Assembly (NCBI GenBank): GCA_036655975.1
Contig: JAVVPD010000001.1
Span: 1 to 64,000 of the forward strand
Direction: 5' to 3'
Source: CASQEL01 sp036655975
GTDB lineage: Bacteria; Desulfobacterota; Desulfovibrionia; Desulfovibrionales; Desulfovibrionaceae
Length of the DNA: 64,000 bases
In this document: in pieces, positions 1 through 8,786 of the stretch
How positions within the stretch are numbered: the first letter of the stretch is position 1
Layout of the letters: every line of letters begins with the position of its first letter
The notes under the pieces: generated by a model
The model's database searches: none
What the model saw: only the letters and a program-made list of their open reading frames with translations
What the model was told of the DNA's origin: nothing
Translations under genes and position numbers: made by a program

Positions 1-12
1 TTAACAAAATCA

Positions 13-45
13 AGCCCTTAGATGGAAACATCTGAGGGCTTTTTG
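13..45 (+). terminator. Rho-independent terminator of an upstream off-window gene
   Basis: A 12-bp stem (13-24 with 29-40, one T-G pair) closes on a GAAA tetraloop (25-28) and is followed by a run of T. It must end a plus-strand gene lying before the window, because no coding frame precedes it here. Confidence 0.85.
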
Positions 46-400
46 TATGGCAAAAATTTTTGGCTCTACACCAAAGACGGGGGCAAAGCCCATTTTCTTG
101 AGTTTTCCGACACGTTCTCGATTCGATTTTTCAGCCGTAATTTCGCAACACAGGAGCGACAGGCAGCCTTATTTTTAACCTTGCTTTGTAGTAAGTCATT
201 TAAATCGTGCATAAAGGGGAACTCAAAAAGGCGGCGTAAACCCCAAAAGTTTCCATCTTATTTTTGCAGCTAAACTGTCTCACTGAGTGGGCCAGCTATC
301 TTTAAAGAACAGCACTGGTGTTTTATGGCTACTTGCTCTATACTGCTACAAGTTTACTATAAAAAACAATATATTATACTTTTACATGCATAACATACTA
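46..400. other. Intergenic stretch without a recognisable gene
   Basis: No convincing coding region is seen between the first terminator and the iclR promoter region. A short open frame overlapping the terminator has no ribosome binding site and no family resemblance. The last part becomes strongly AT-rich. TTGCTC (333-338) and TACTAT (355-360), 16 bp apart, are a weak promoter candidate for the regulator downstream. Confidence 0.5.
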
Positions 401-405
401 AAATA

Positions 406-419
406 GCTATACATATAGC
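406..419. promoter_or_regulatory. Palindrome upstream of iclR-type gene, candidate auto-operator
   Basis: GCTATA-CA-TATAGC is a perfect 6-2-6 inverted repeat ending 26 bp before the regulator start codon. Self-regulation through a site overlapping the promoter is common for IclR-family genes; binding here is inferred only from position and symmetry. Confidence 0.35.
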
Positions 420-445
420 ACTTTAGCATACATGCGGAGCCATAA

Positions 446-1240
446 ATGCCTCAGGCAGACAAAAAATATTATACCATTGGTGCCATCACCAAAGCTTGCA
501 CCCTGCTGGAAAAACTTTCTGAAAAAAAAACATGGGAACTTTCAGAGCTGTGCAAGGCTTTGGATATGCCCAAAACCACCGTGCACCGCATGCTCCTCAC
601 CCTTGAGGACGAGGGTTTTGTCACCCAAGCTCACTGGGGAGGCATGTATTCGCTTTCGTATAAACTTTTTTCCATTGGGCGCAAAGTTGTCAATTATTCA
701 AATATCGTTGATGTTGTAAAACCTTTTACCGAATACTTGCTGGATGAACTGGATGAAACCATAAATCTTTGCGTCGTTTCCGGTACAGACATGATTATTC
801 TTGATAAAAAAGTGACCACCCAAGCCTTGCGCCCTGACAATATTGTAGGCTCCTCATTCCCGATTTTTTATTCTGCCTCCGGCAAGGCCTTCTTGAGCTT
901 CACCCCCCAAGAGTATTATGACGCCACATTAGAAAAAATTCGCGCAAATACCACACCGCGCATTAGCGATCAGGCTTTTACCGGATTTTTACAAGAAATT
1001 TCCGACGCACGGGTCTCAGGACTTGCCTATGACAATGAAGAAATTTTTCAAGGCGTGCGCTGCGTTGCCGCGCCGATTATTGACCTACGCAACAATGCCA
1101 TTGCGGCCTTGAGTGTTTCCGCCCCCACCGTGCGCCTGAGCAAAAAAACGGTTGAAAAGATTGAGCGCCTCCTCTTTACAGCCGCAAAAAAAATATCTTT
1201 ACAACTCGGAACAACGCATCCACTGTATTTTACTGAATAA
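446..1240 (+). CDS. IclR-family transcriptional regulator
   Basis: 264-residue cytoplasmic DNA-binding protein. Residues about 10-75 form the winged helix-turn-helix (leucine- and helix-rich, with the recognition helix around P-K-T-T-V-H-R-M). Residues about 80-255 are the IclR effector domain, with the typical S-A-S-G-K-A-F segment and a late E-I-F-Q-G-V-R-C-V-A-A-P-I segment. The length is normal for the family. The ATG is preceded by GCGGAG at a workable distance. It is followed by a strong terminator, so it is probably transcribed alone. It sits next to an amine oxidase, RidA and an MFS carrier and is the likely local regulator of that cassette. The effector cannot be told from sequence. 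Confidence 0.9.
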   Translation: MPQADKKYYTIGAITKACTLLEKLSEKKTWELSELCKALDMPKTTVHRMLLTLEDEGFVTQAHWGGMYSLSYKLFSIGRKVVNYSNIVDVVKPFTEYLLDELDETINLCVVSGTDMIILDKKVTTQALRPDNIVGSSFPIFYSASGKAFLSFTPQEYYDATLEKIRANTTPRISDQAFTGFLQEISDARVSGLAYDNEEIFQGVRCVAAPIIDLRNNAIAALSVSAPTVRLSKKTVEKIERLLFTAAKKISLQLGTTHPLYFTE

Positions 1241-1283
1241 TACTCTAGCGACGAGAACCTCAATCCCCCTTTCCTCCAAAAAA

Positions 1284-1326
1284 CGAACCGCCTACAGAAA
1301 ATGCTTCTGTGGGCGGTTCGTTTTTT
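1284..1326 (+). terminator. Rho-independent terminator after the IclR gene
   Basis: A 16-bp stem (1284-1299 with 1305-1320, one T-G pair) has a 5-base loop and runs into six T residues. It separates the regulator from the amine oxidase cassette. Confidence 0.9.
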
Positions 1327-1354
1327 ACTACAGAGAAAAAATCGCTTTACCTAC

Positions 1355-1383
1355 TTGACACAAAATACGGAAACACGTAGTTT
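1355..1383 (+). promoter_or_regulatory. Candidate promoter of the amine oxidase cassette
   Basis: TTGACA at 1355-1360 is a perfect -35 box; TAGTTT at 1378-1383, 17 bp later, is a weak -10. The weak -10 and the overlap with the repeated ACGGAA boxes suggest that the promoter needs, or is blocked by, a regulator. Confidence 0.4.
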
Positions 1384-1424
1384 CTATTTTACGGAACAAC
1401 GTAACACAATACGGAACATACACG
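1367..1424. repeat. Three direct ACGGAA-type repeats, candidate operator array
   Basis: ACGGAAACACGTA (1367-1379), ACGGAACAACGTA (1391-1403) and ACGGAACATACACG (1411-1424) lie in the same orientation, 24 and 20 bp apart, close to two helical turns. They overlap and follow the candidate promoter. A plausible binding array for the adjacent IclR protein; the pairing is inferred. The rest of the gap up to 1635 is AT-rich with no gene. Confidence 0.45.
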
Positions 1425-1635
1425 CTGATACCGCTTTTTTTCACAAGGGAAAATAGATCTATAATCATTTAATATAAATAGTTTTTATAGATTTAAATCG
1501 GCATGTATACAAATTTGGGATATCATTCCGCATTATGTTACATGTGCATTGTGCATACTTGAGTCCTAGGGTGTAATTTTTTGAGGGAAAACCCCCTCAG
1601 CGGAGAAAGCTGACATGTCAGCAAGGAGAATAGCC

Positions 1636-3009
1636 ATGAAAGACGCAATTATTGTTGGTGGGGGCATTGCCGGGATGTCGGCTGCGTGGCGTTTGCGCTT
1701 TAGCGATATCCTCGTTCTGGAAGGGAGCAACCGCATCGGCGGGCGGCTACGTTCTGAACGGCGCGGTAAATATTGGCTCAATTGGGGTGGGCACGTTTTT
1801 GGCGGCGAAGGCTCTTTTGCCGACAAATTATTGAAAGAAGTGGGCGTTGACGCCCTGAACCTTCCCGGTTCTTTTTCCGCGCTGTCCTTCAAGGGTAAAA
1901 CCCTCAACGGTGGCAATGTCAACCTCTATCCTTTCCGGCTTCCGCTTTCATGGAGCACACGTTGTGAAATTGCCCGCGTGGGTCTGAAGGTGATGAAGGC
2001 GGTCAAAGACTACGGCAAGGTCAATAAGCCCCGCCAAGGTGAAGATTACCGCGTGCGCCAGCAGCGCATTTATGACTTTATGGCGGATAAAACCTTTGCC
2101 GAATTCACCGGCCCCCTTTCGCCCGATGCGGACGCATTTTTCCGTCCCACCGTATCGCGTTCTTCAGGCGACCCTGAAGAAATCTCGGCGGGCGCAGGCG
2201 TTGGGTATTTCTTGCTCGTGTGGGATAAAGGCGCGGGCCTTGCGCGCAATATTGTCGGCGGCGCGGCTACACTGCCGCAGGCCATTGCCCACAAGCTGGG
2301 AAACAAAGTAAAAATGGGTGCAGAAGTTATTGAAGTGGTTCAGCACCCTGACCATGTGGAAGTTACCTACAAGCAGGGCGAAAAAGAATTTACCGAAAAA
2401 GCGCGCTATTGCGTGATGACCACACCGGCCACCATTACCCACAGCGTCACCAAAAATCTCGACCCCGTTGTGCACGATGCCCTGAGCAAGGTGCAATACG
2501 GTCACTATGTGTCTGCCGCCTTCCTGACCAATGAAAGCGGGCGCCATTCTTGGGATGATGTATACGCCTATTGCACCCCCCAAAAATCGTTCAACATCGC
2601 CTTCAACATGTCCAACCTTGTGCGTTCCATGGAAAGTGAACGTCAGCCGGGTTCTTCCTTCATGGTATTTTCGCCCGCCACCTTGGCCCGCAATCTCATT
2701 GACTTACCGGACGAAAAAGTTTTGGAAATCTACCGGAAGGATCTAGAAGAAGTCTTCCCCGGTTTTGGCTCCATGGTTGTAGAGCAGAGTGTGCAAAAGT
2801 TCCATAACGGTTTGGCCTATTGCTTCCCCGGTCGCAACAAATTGCAGCCCATGCTCATGCGTAGCCCTGAACGCGTGTACCTTGCGGGGGACTATCTCGG
2901 TTCTTGGTATACAGAAACAGCTATCCAAACCGGCCTTATCGCTGGGGAAGACATCAACAGCAAGCTGTACACCGAAACACAATTGCCCCCTAACGATTTC
3001 AGGTACTAA
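1636..3009 (+). CDS. FAD-dependent amine oxidase family protein
   Basis: 457-residue flavoprotein. The N-terminal Rossmann dinucleotide motif I-V-G-G-G-I-A-G-M-S-A-A is followed about 20 residues later by V-L-E-G-S-N-R-I-G-G-R-L-R-S, the signature of the monoamine oxidase/protoporphyrinogen oxidase superfamily. Near the C-terminus, R-V-Y-L-A-G-D-Y...A-I-Q-T-G is the second FAD contact. I place the start at 1636 rather than an ATG at 1615 because AAGGAG (1623-1628) sits 7 bases before it and inside the longer reading. There is no signal peptide. RidA, which removes the enamine/imine products of such oxidations, follows 74 bp downstream, favouring an amine or amino acid as substrate. A desaturase-like role cannot be excluded. 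Confidence 0.85.
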   Translation: MKDAIIVGGGIAGMSAAWRLRFSDILVLEGSNRIGGRLRSERRGKYWLNWGGHVFGGEGSFADKLLKEVGVDALNLPGSFSALSFKGKTLNGGNVNLYPFRLPLSWSTRCEIARVGLKVMKAVKDYGKVNKPRQGEDYRVRQQRIYDFMADKTFAEFTGPLSPDADAFFRPTVSRSSGDPEEISAGAGVGYFLLVWDKGAGLARNIVGGAATLPQAIAHKLGNKVKMGAEVIEVVQHPDHVEVTYKQGEKEFTEKARYCVMTTPATITHSVTKNLDPVVHDALSKVQYGHYVSAAFLTNESGRHSWDDVYAYCTPQKSFNIAFNMSNLVRSMESERQPGSSFMVFSPATLARNLIDLPDEKVLEIYRKDLEEVFPGFGSMVVEQSVQKFHNGLAYCFPGRNKLQPMLMRSPERVYLAGDYLGSWYTETAIQTGLIAGEDINSKLYTETQLPPNDFRY

Positions 3010-3083
3010 ACCTGTGCACGACTGGGGCAGCCCGCCGCACTACAAGGGCAGGCTGCCCTAAAAAAAACTCCAAGGACGAAACA

Positions 3084-3467
3084 ATGCGTACCAGTATTTC
3101 TACTCCAGGCGCTCCAGCTGCCGTGGGCAGTTACTCGCAGGCCGTGCGTGCGGGGCAATTTCTTTTCCTATCCGGTCAAATTTGTGTCCATCCTACAACG
3201 GGTGAGATGGAACGCCACAGCGTCACCACCCAAACCCGCCGCATTATGGAAAATATCAAAGCCGTGGTGACAGAAGCCGGCGCCACCATGGATGATGTCG
3301 TGCACTGCCGAGCCTTTGTCTCCAACATGAAGCATTTTCCTGAATTTGAAGCCGTGTACAAAGAATATTTTTCCGCTCCCTTTCCCGCGCGGATGACCGT
3401 TGCGTCTGCGGGTATTTACGATAATCTTGATGTTGAAATGGACGCTATCGTCTATCTTGGGCAATAA
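3084..3467 (+). CDS. ridA: RidA family reactive enamine/imine deaminase
   Basis: 127 residues, the normal length of a RidA/YjgF/Rid subunit, which works as a cytoplasmic trimer hydrolysing 2-aminoacrylate and related imines to 2-oxoacids. Family marks visible are the N-terminal G-S-Y-S-Q-A-V segment, F-L-S-G-Q-I, the catalytic arginine in P-A-R-M-T-V and the acidic residue in D-V-E-M-D-A-I. It lies directly behind the amine oxidase and before a strong terminator. The pair therefore makes sense as oxidation to an imine followed by deamination. The Rid subgroup is not resolved. Confidence 0.92.
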   Translation: MRTSISTPGAPAAVGSYSQAVRAGQFLFLSGQICVHPTTGEMERHSVTTQTRRIMENIKAVVTEAGATMDDVVHCRAFVSNMKHFPEFEAVYKEYFSAPFPARMTVASAGIYDNLDVEMDAIVYLGQ

Positions 3468-3500
3468 ATTCTGGCTATTCTTCAACAAGCCCCAAAGGGT

Positions 3501-3546
3501 GCAGGCCACGCGCTCTTAGCACACAAGGCCGTGGCCTGCTTTTTTT
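3501..3546 (+). terminator. Rho-independent terminator after ridA
   Basis: A perfect 10-bp GC-rich stem (3501-3510 with 3530-3539) is followed by seven T residues. It ends the amine oxidase-ridA transcript, so the MFS gene downstream needs its own promoter or read-through. Confidence 0.9.
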
Positions 3547-3613
3547 ACCGCAACCGTATTATAACGATGGAGTTCTAAATATCACGTTAAATTTATTACC
3601 CTTGGAGTAATCC

Positions 3614-4924
3614 ATGCCTGTGATCGACGAACACGCACAAGCCATATCTTATGAAGACGCCCCCTTTAGCAAAATACACCGCAAAGTTGTGTTGGGGGGA
3701 ATGCTGGGACAGTTCAGCGATGGGTACATTCTGGGCATCATAGGTATTGCCATGAGTCTGGCAGCCGATACCCTTGGTCTTACCACATTTTGGCAAGGTC
3801 TTATCGGCTCTGCTTCACTGGTCGGCCTGCTGTTCGGCAGTCTGCTGGTAGGGCCTCTCGCTGACCGCATCGGTCGAAAATATATTTTCTATACCACCAT
3901 GGCTATCTTCTTTGGGGCATCCGTACTCCAATTTTTTGTAACAACACCTGTGGAACTCTTGTGGCTACGTTTTGCCCTTGGGGCGGCCATTGGCGCAGAC
4001 TACGCCGTTGGCCTGACCCTCGTGAGCGAATGGACCCCGCGTAAATTGCGCGGGCGCGTCCTCAGCTTTTTGATGCTCATGTGGGTGAGTGGCTATGTAA
4101 GTGCCTATATTATCGGCTATATATTACAGCTTTTTGGCGACGGCGCATGGCGCTGGATTTTAGTCAGTTGCGCCGTGCCCTCACTGGTGGGCCTCTATCT
4201 CCGCATAGGCACACCCGAATCTCCCCAATGGCTTATGGGCAAGGGAAAAACCGAAAAAGCCCTCCAGCTCATTCACCGCTTTGTAGGGAAAGAATACGGC
4301 CTGCCTGTACGCAAAGAAGCACCACAATCTGCTTCATGGTTCAGCCTGTTCAGTCCGAAGTGGCGCCGCAATACCCTTGTAGGATCAGTCTTTTATGCCT
4401 GCCAGGTTATTCCTTATTTTGCCATCGGCACTTTTCTTCCCCGCCTTCTTCAGTCGTTAAACATTCAAAACCCCTACGCTTCAGGGATTATATTCAACGT
4501 CTTCCTCTTTATCGGCGTTCTCCTCGGCATGTGGCTCATCAACAAACTCCCCCGCCGCATTTTCCTCATCGGGAGTTTTTATATTTGCGCCGCCGCCTTA
4601 TTGCTCATGTCGGTTTGGAGCGATATGCCCGCTCTTTACGCACTCGCCGCCCTTTCGCTTTTCAGTTTTGCCATTTCAGCGGCTTCCGTATTGGAATTCG
4701 CCTATACCCCCGAACTCTTTCCCACCGAATTACGCGCTTCCGGCGTGGGCTTTGTGGTGGCTATCAGCCGCCTTGGCGGGGCTGGGGGCACCTTCCTTCT
4801 GCCCCTCACCATGGAAGTCTTCAACGCGCAAGTGGCCTTATTCGGTTGTGTCTTGGCCCTACTTATCGGCGGTATTGTCTGTCACCGCTACGCGCCGGAA
4901 ACACGAGGCATACACATAGACTAA
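3614..4924 (+). CDS. MFS metabolite:proton symporter
   Basis: 436-residue inner-membrane carrier with about 12 hydrophobic segments in two halves. The loop 2-3 motif reads G-P-L-A-D-R-I-G-R-K, followed by P-R-K-L-R-G-R-V and, in the second half, P-T-E-L-R-A-S-G-V-G. After helix 6 comes P-E-S-P-Q-W-L, a mark of the sugar-porter and aromatic acid/metabolite:H+ symporter branches rather than drug exporters. The start is supported by GGAG at 3604-3607. The position next to amine oxidase and ridA suggests uptake of the oxidised substrate or export of its product. The substrate itself is unknown. Confidence 0.87.
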   Translation: MPVIDEHAQAISYEDAPFSKIHRKVVLGGMLGQFSDGYILGIIGIAMSLAADTLGLTTFWQGLIGSASLVGLLFGSLLVGPLADRIGRKYIFYTTMAIFFGASVLQFFVTTPVELLWLRFALGAAIGADYAVGLTLVSEWTPRKLRGRVLSFLMLMWVSGYVSAYIIGYILQLFGDGAWRWILVSCAVPSLVGLYLRIGTPESPQWLMGKGKTEKALQLIHRFVGKEYGLPVRKEAPQSASWFSLFSPKWRRNTLVGSVFYACQVIPYFAIGTFLPRLLQSLNIQNPYASGIIFNVFLFIGVLLGMWLINKLPRRIFLIGSFYICAAALLLMSVWSDMPALYALAALSLFSFAISAASVLEFAYTPELFPTELRASGVGFVVAISRLGGAGGTFLLPLTMEVFNAQVALFGCVLALLIGGIVCHRYAPETRGIHID

Positions 4925-4939
4925 ACCCTCACCCCTCCA

Positions 4940-4971
4940 CCCCGCAATCCTTCCAGAACAGGCTTGCGGGG
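4940..4971 (+). terminator. Hairpin after the MFS gene, possible terminator
   Basis: CCCCGCAA (4940-4947) pairs with TTGCGGGG (4964-4971) across a 16-base loop. There is no T-tract, so termination would be weak or Rho-assisted. Confidence 0.45.
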
Positions 4972-5007
4972 ACTTCCCCCCCCTCCCGGGAAGAGTGCTG
5001 AAAGCTA

Positions 5008-5035
5008 TTGACGAATATAAAATAATATATATTTA
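5008..5035 (+). promoter_or_regulatory. Candidate narG promoter
   Basis: TTGACG (5008-5013) and TATTTA (5030-5035) are 16 bp apart in the only AT-rich segment between the MFS gene and narG, about 40 bases before the narG start. No clear FNR or NarL box is recognised, so control by anaerobiosis or nitrate is not shown here. Confidence 0.35.
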
Positions 5036-5074
5036 TATCAGTAGTCTTTTAACACCTTTGCCAAGGAGGGGGGC

Positions 5075-8000
5075 ATGTTGTCTCCACAATCAAAANNNNN
5101 NNNNNTTACGCTATTTTACACAGCGTTTACGAGAAATCGGCTCAGAAGCCTTTTCCGACAAAAACTATTCCGTGCGCCGTGGCGGTCGATCTTGGGAAGA
5201 ATATTACCGCCGCCGCTGGCAGCACGACAAGGTTACCCGATCCACCCACGGCAACAATTGCACAGGTTCCTGCTCCTTTGACGTGTTTGTCAAGGACGGC
5301 ATTATTGTCTGGGAAGCCCAAAAAACCGATTATCCCACGCCGCATCCCGACTTTCCCGACTATGAACCCCGAGGCTGCCCGCGCGGTACTTCGGCTTCGT
5401 GGTATGTGTACAGCCCCTTGCGGGTGCGCCATCCTTTAATACGCGGAGCCTTGTGGGAGCTTTGGCAGCAGGCCTTGCACGAGCACAGCGACCCTGTGCT
5501 CGCGTGGAAAAGCCTCGTCAACGACCCGCTTAAACGCGGGAAATATCAGCAAGCGCGGGGCATGGGCGGTTTTGTCCGCGTAAGCTGGGACGATGTGGCA
5601 GAACTGACGGCAGCCTCGCTGGTATACACCATCCAAAAATACGGCCCAGACCGCATTTTTGGTTTTACCCCGCTTCCGGCCATGTCCATGACCAGCTTTG
5701 CCTCGGGGGCGCGTTTTTTTTCGCTCATCGGGGCCAGCATGGTCAGCTTTTACGACTGGTATTGCGACCTGCCCCCCGCTTCGCCGCAAATTTGGGGGGA
5801 ACAGACCGACGTGCCCGAAAGTGCCGACTGGTATAATGCGGGCTATATCATCGCGTGGGGGTCTAACCTGCCGCAAACCCGCACCCCAGACGCGCATTTT
5901 TATACTGAAGCCCGCTACCGAGGCACACGCATTGCCGCCATTTCTCCCGATTATGCCGACTTCACCAAATTTGCCGATCACTGGTTGCCCGTGCGCGCGG
6001 GCACAGACGCGGCCTTGACCATGGCTATGGTACACGTGATTATCAAAGAATTTTTTCTCGATCGTCAGGTACCCTATTTTCAGGAATACGCACGCCGTTT
6101 CACCGACTTGTCCTGCCTTGTTCTCCTCGACACCACCGCCAGCGGACTGGCAGCAGGCCGCTTTGTACGCGCCTCAGACCTCGGCCGGGCAGGCAACAAT
6201 CCGCAGTGGAAAATTGCCGTCTTCGACACCTTACGCTACGGCCCTGCGGTTCCCATGGGCAGCGTAGGATCGCGCTACGGTGAAGAAGGCACCTGGAATT
6301 TGCAGATGCGCGACTGCTATGACGGTGAAGAGCTTGAGCCGCTGCTGACCATGGCGGATCATCTGAGCGCGGAATGGGCCTGTGTGGACTTTCCCCTGTT
6401 CACCGAAGGCGAAGCCAGCACCCGCAGCAGCGCGGTTCCGTATATTTATCTCGAATTGGACGGAACAATACAGCGCGTCACCACTGTTTTTGACATTCTG
6501 GCGGGCAGCGTGGCTGTAAATCGGGGCCACGGCGGGCAAGTGGCAAAAAACTATAACGATGCCAGCACCTATGCCACGCCCGCATGGCAAGAAAACCTTA
6601 GCGGCGTGCCCCGCCAAGACGCCATTAAGGTAGCCCGCGAATTTGCCACCAATGCGGAACAAAGCCGAGGTCGCTCCATGATTATCATGGGGGCAGGCAT
6701 TAACCATTGGTATAATAACGATACTATCTACCGTTGCATTTTATCCCTCACCTCCTTGTGTGGGTGTCAGGGGGTCAGCGGTGGCGGGTGGGCGCACTAT
6801 GTGGGGCAAGAAAAAGTACGACCTTTGGCAGGCTGGACCACCCTTACCGTCGCCTCCGACTGGACAGGCCCCCCCCGGCTGCAAAATGGCACCTCCTTCT
6901 ATTATTTTGCCATTGACGCGTGGCGCTATGAATTACTGGATATGCAGGCCATGTGCCCGCCACGTTTGCGCGATCAGGTGCCCACCCACCCGGCAGACTG
7001 TAATGCGCTTGCCGTGCGTTTGGGCTGGCTGCCCTTTTACCCGCAATTCAAAGAAAATTCCCTCACACTCTGCGCCAAGGCAGAAGCCGAAGGTGCCGTG
7101 AGCGATACGGACATCATCGCCCATGTGGTCAAAAGACTGGTCAGCGGTGATTTGCAAATGGCGGTGGAAGATCCTTCCCATCCTGACAATGTGCCACGGG
7201 TCATGTGTTTTTGGCGCACCAATCCCCTAGGTTCTAATGTCAAGGGGCATGAATACTTTTTAAAGCACATGCTGGGCACCAAAAATGCCGTGCGCGGCGA
7301 AGAATCTCCTGTCCAGCCACAGGACGTGCACCCTCGCCCCGCCGACCCCCAAGGCAAGCTAGACCTGATGATTACCTCCGAATTCCGCATGAGCACCACC
7401 TGCGTGTATTCTGACATTGTGCTGCCCGCAGCCCATTGGTATGAGATTAACGATCTTTCATCCACCGACATGCACCCCTTTATCCACCCTTTCACCCCCG
7501 CCACAGATCCGCCTTGGGAAGCCCGCAACAATTGGGAGCAATTCAAGGCTATTGCCACGGCTTTTTCCCGTCTTGCCGCTCAGCATTTGGGAACGTGCAA
7601 GGATGTGGTTGCCACCCCCCTGCTGCACGATACCCCCGGCGAAATTGCCCAGCCCCTCGGGCAAGTGCGCGACTGGCGCACGGGTGAAGTGGAGGCCATT
7701 CCCGGCAAAACTATGCCTTCCCTGCACATTGTGGAACGCCCCTATGCCGACGTGCTCAAAATGTACACGGCTCTCGGCCCTCGGATCCGTAATGACAAAG
7801 GCGTAGGCGCCAAAGGCCCCGCGTGGAACGGCAGCATAGAACACGATCTGCTAAAACAACGTCTGGGCACTGTCACCGAAGAAGGCTGTAGCCAAGGTAT
7901 GCCCCGTTTAGACACTGACCGCGCGGCCTGTGAAACCATTCTGTGCCTTTCCCCCGAAAGTAATGGCACGGTGAGCATGCGCTCATGGGAAAGTGTCGAA

Positions 8001-8786
8001 ACCCTGACAGGCCTAAAACTCTCCGACCTGTCCGCCCCCACCGCCGGCGTGAATCACACCTTTGAATCCGTCACCGCCCGTCCGGCGCGCGCCCTGAACA
8101 GCCCCATCTGGAGCGGCATTAAGGGCGAACAATGCACCTATTCGCCCTTTGCCCAAAATGTGCAAAGGCTCATGCCCTTTCACACCCTCAGCGGGCGGCA
8201 ACATTTTTACCTTGACCACGGCTGGATGTTGGCCTTTGGGGAATCCCTGCCCGTGTTCCGTCCGCCCTTGCCCCTCATGCGGCTGGGGGAAACCTCGGGC
8301 GTGAATATCCCGCGCACGGGCACAGAGCTGGTGCTCAACCTGCTCACCCCGCACAGTAAGTGGTCCATCCACTCCACCTATTCCGACAATCTGATCATGC
8401 GAACCCTTTCGCGCGGGGGCGGCGAAATATGGCTCAACAACGATGATGCCGCTTCCGCCGGCATTCAGGATAACGAATGGTTGGAATGCTACAACGCCAA
8501 CGGCGTATTCATGGGGCGGGCTTTGGTGAGCCACCGCATCCCACCGGGGAAAGTTTTCATCTATCACGCGCAAGAAAGGCACATTAATACGCCCATGTCT
8601 CCCCTGTCCGGTACACGCGGGGGCACACACAACAGCCTAACCCGCCCCTTCATCAAACCCACGCAAATGATCGGCGCTTATGGGCAATTGAGTTACGCCT
8701 TTAACTATTACGGCCCCACCGGATGCCAGCGTGACGAATACATTGTCATCCGCAAGGCGGGGGAGGTCTCTTTCCATGAAAATTAA
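5075..8786 (+). CDS. narG: Respiratory nitrate reductase alpha subunit (contains assembly gap)
   Basis: Catalytic bis-MGD molybdenum subunit that reduces nitrate to nitrite on the cytoplasmic face. The [4Fe-4S] FS0 ligands appear as H-G-N-N-C-T-G-S-C followed by R-G-C-P-R-G; assuming a zero-length gap they are His55, Cys59, Cys63 and Cys98, the same spacing as E. coli His49/Cys53/Cys57/Cys92. The Mo region D-W-Y-C-D-L-P-P-A-S-P-Q and the segment E-Q-T-D-V-P-E-S-A-D-W-Y are NarG-specific. I choose ATG 5075 because AAGGAGG (5063-5069) precedes it. A frame open from 4995 through the N run has no such site. Joining codons across the gap gives about 1233 residues against 1247 in E. coli. The N-terminus has no twin-arginine transport signal, consistent with a cytoplasmic Nar. 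Confidence 0.95.
5096..5105. other. Assembly gap of 10 N inside narG
   Basis: The run lies 21 bases into narG. Codons from ATG 5075 and the conserved frame downstream are out of register if the gap is really 10 bases. They come into register if the true gap is a multiple of three, including zero. With zero bases the protein reads M-L-S-P-Q-S-K-L-R-Y-F, which aligns with the R-Y-F of E. coli NarG near residue 9-10. The Ns therefore probably mark a contig join, not lost sequence of 10 bases. Confidence 0.9.

Noticed and set aside
22..273. Open frame of 83 codons at the left edge
   Set aside because: It starts inside the loop of a terminator, has no ribosome binding site and shows no family pattern.
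4081..5001. 306-codon open frame overlapping the MFS gene in another frame
   Set aside because: Arginine/proline/serine-rich composition typical of a shifted frame over a GC-rich gene; the MFS reading is clearly the true one.
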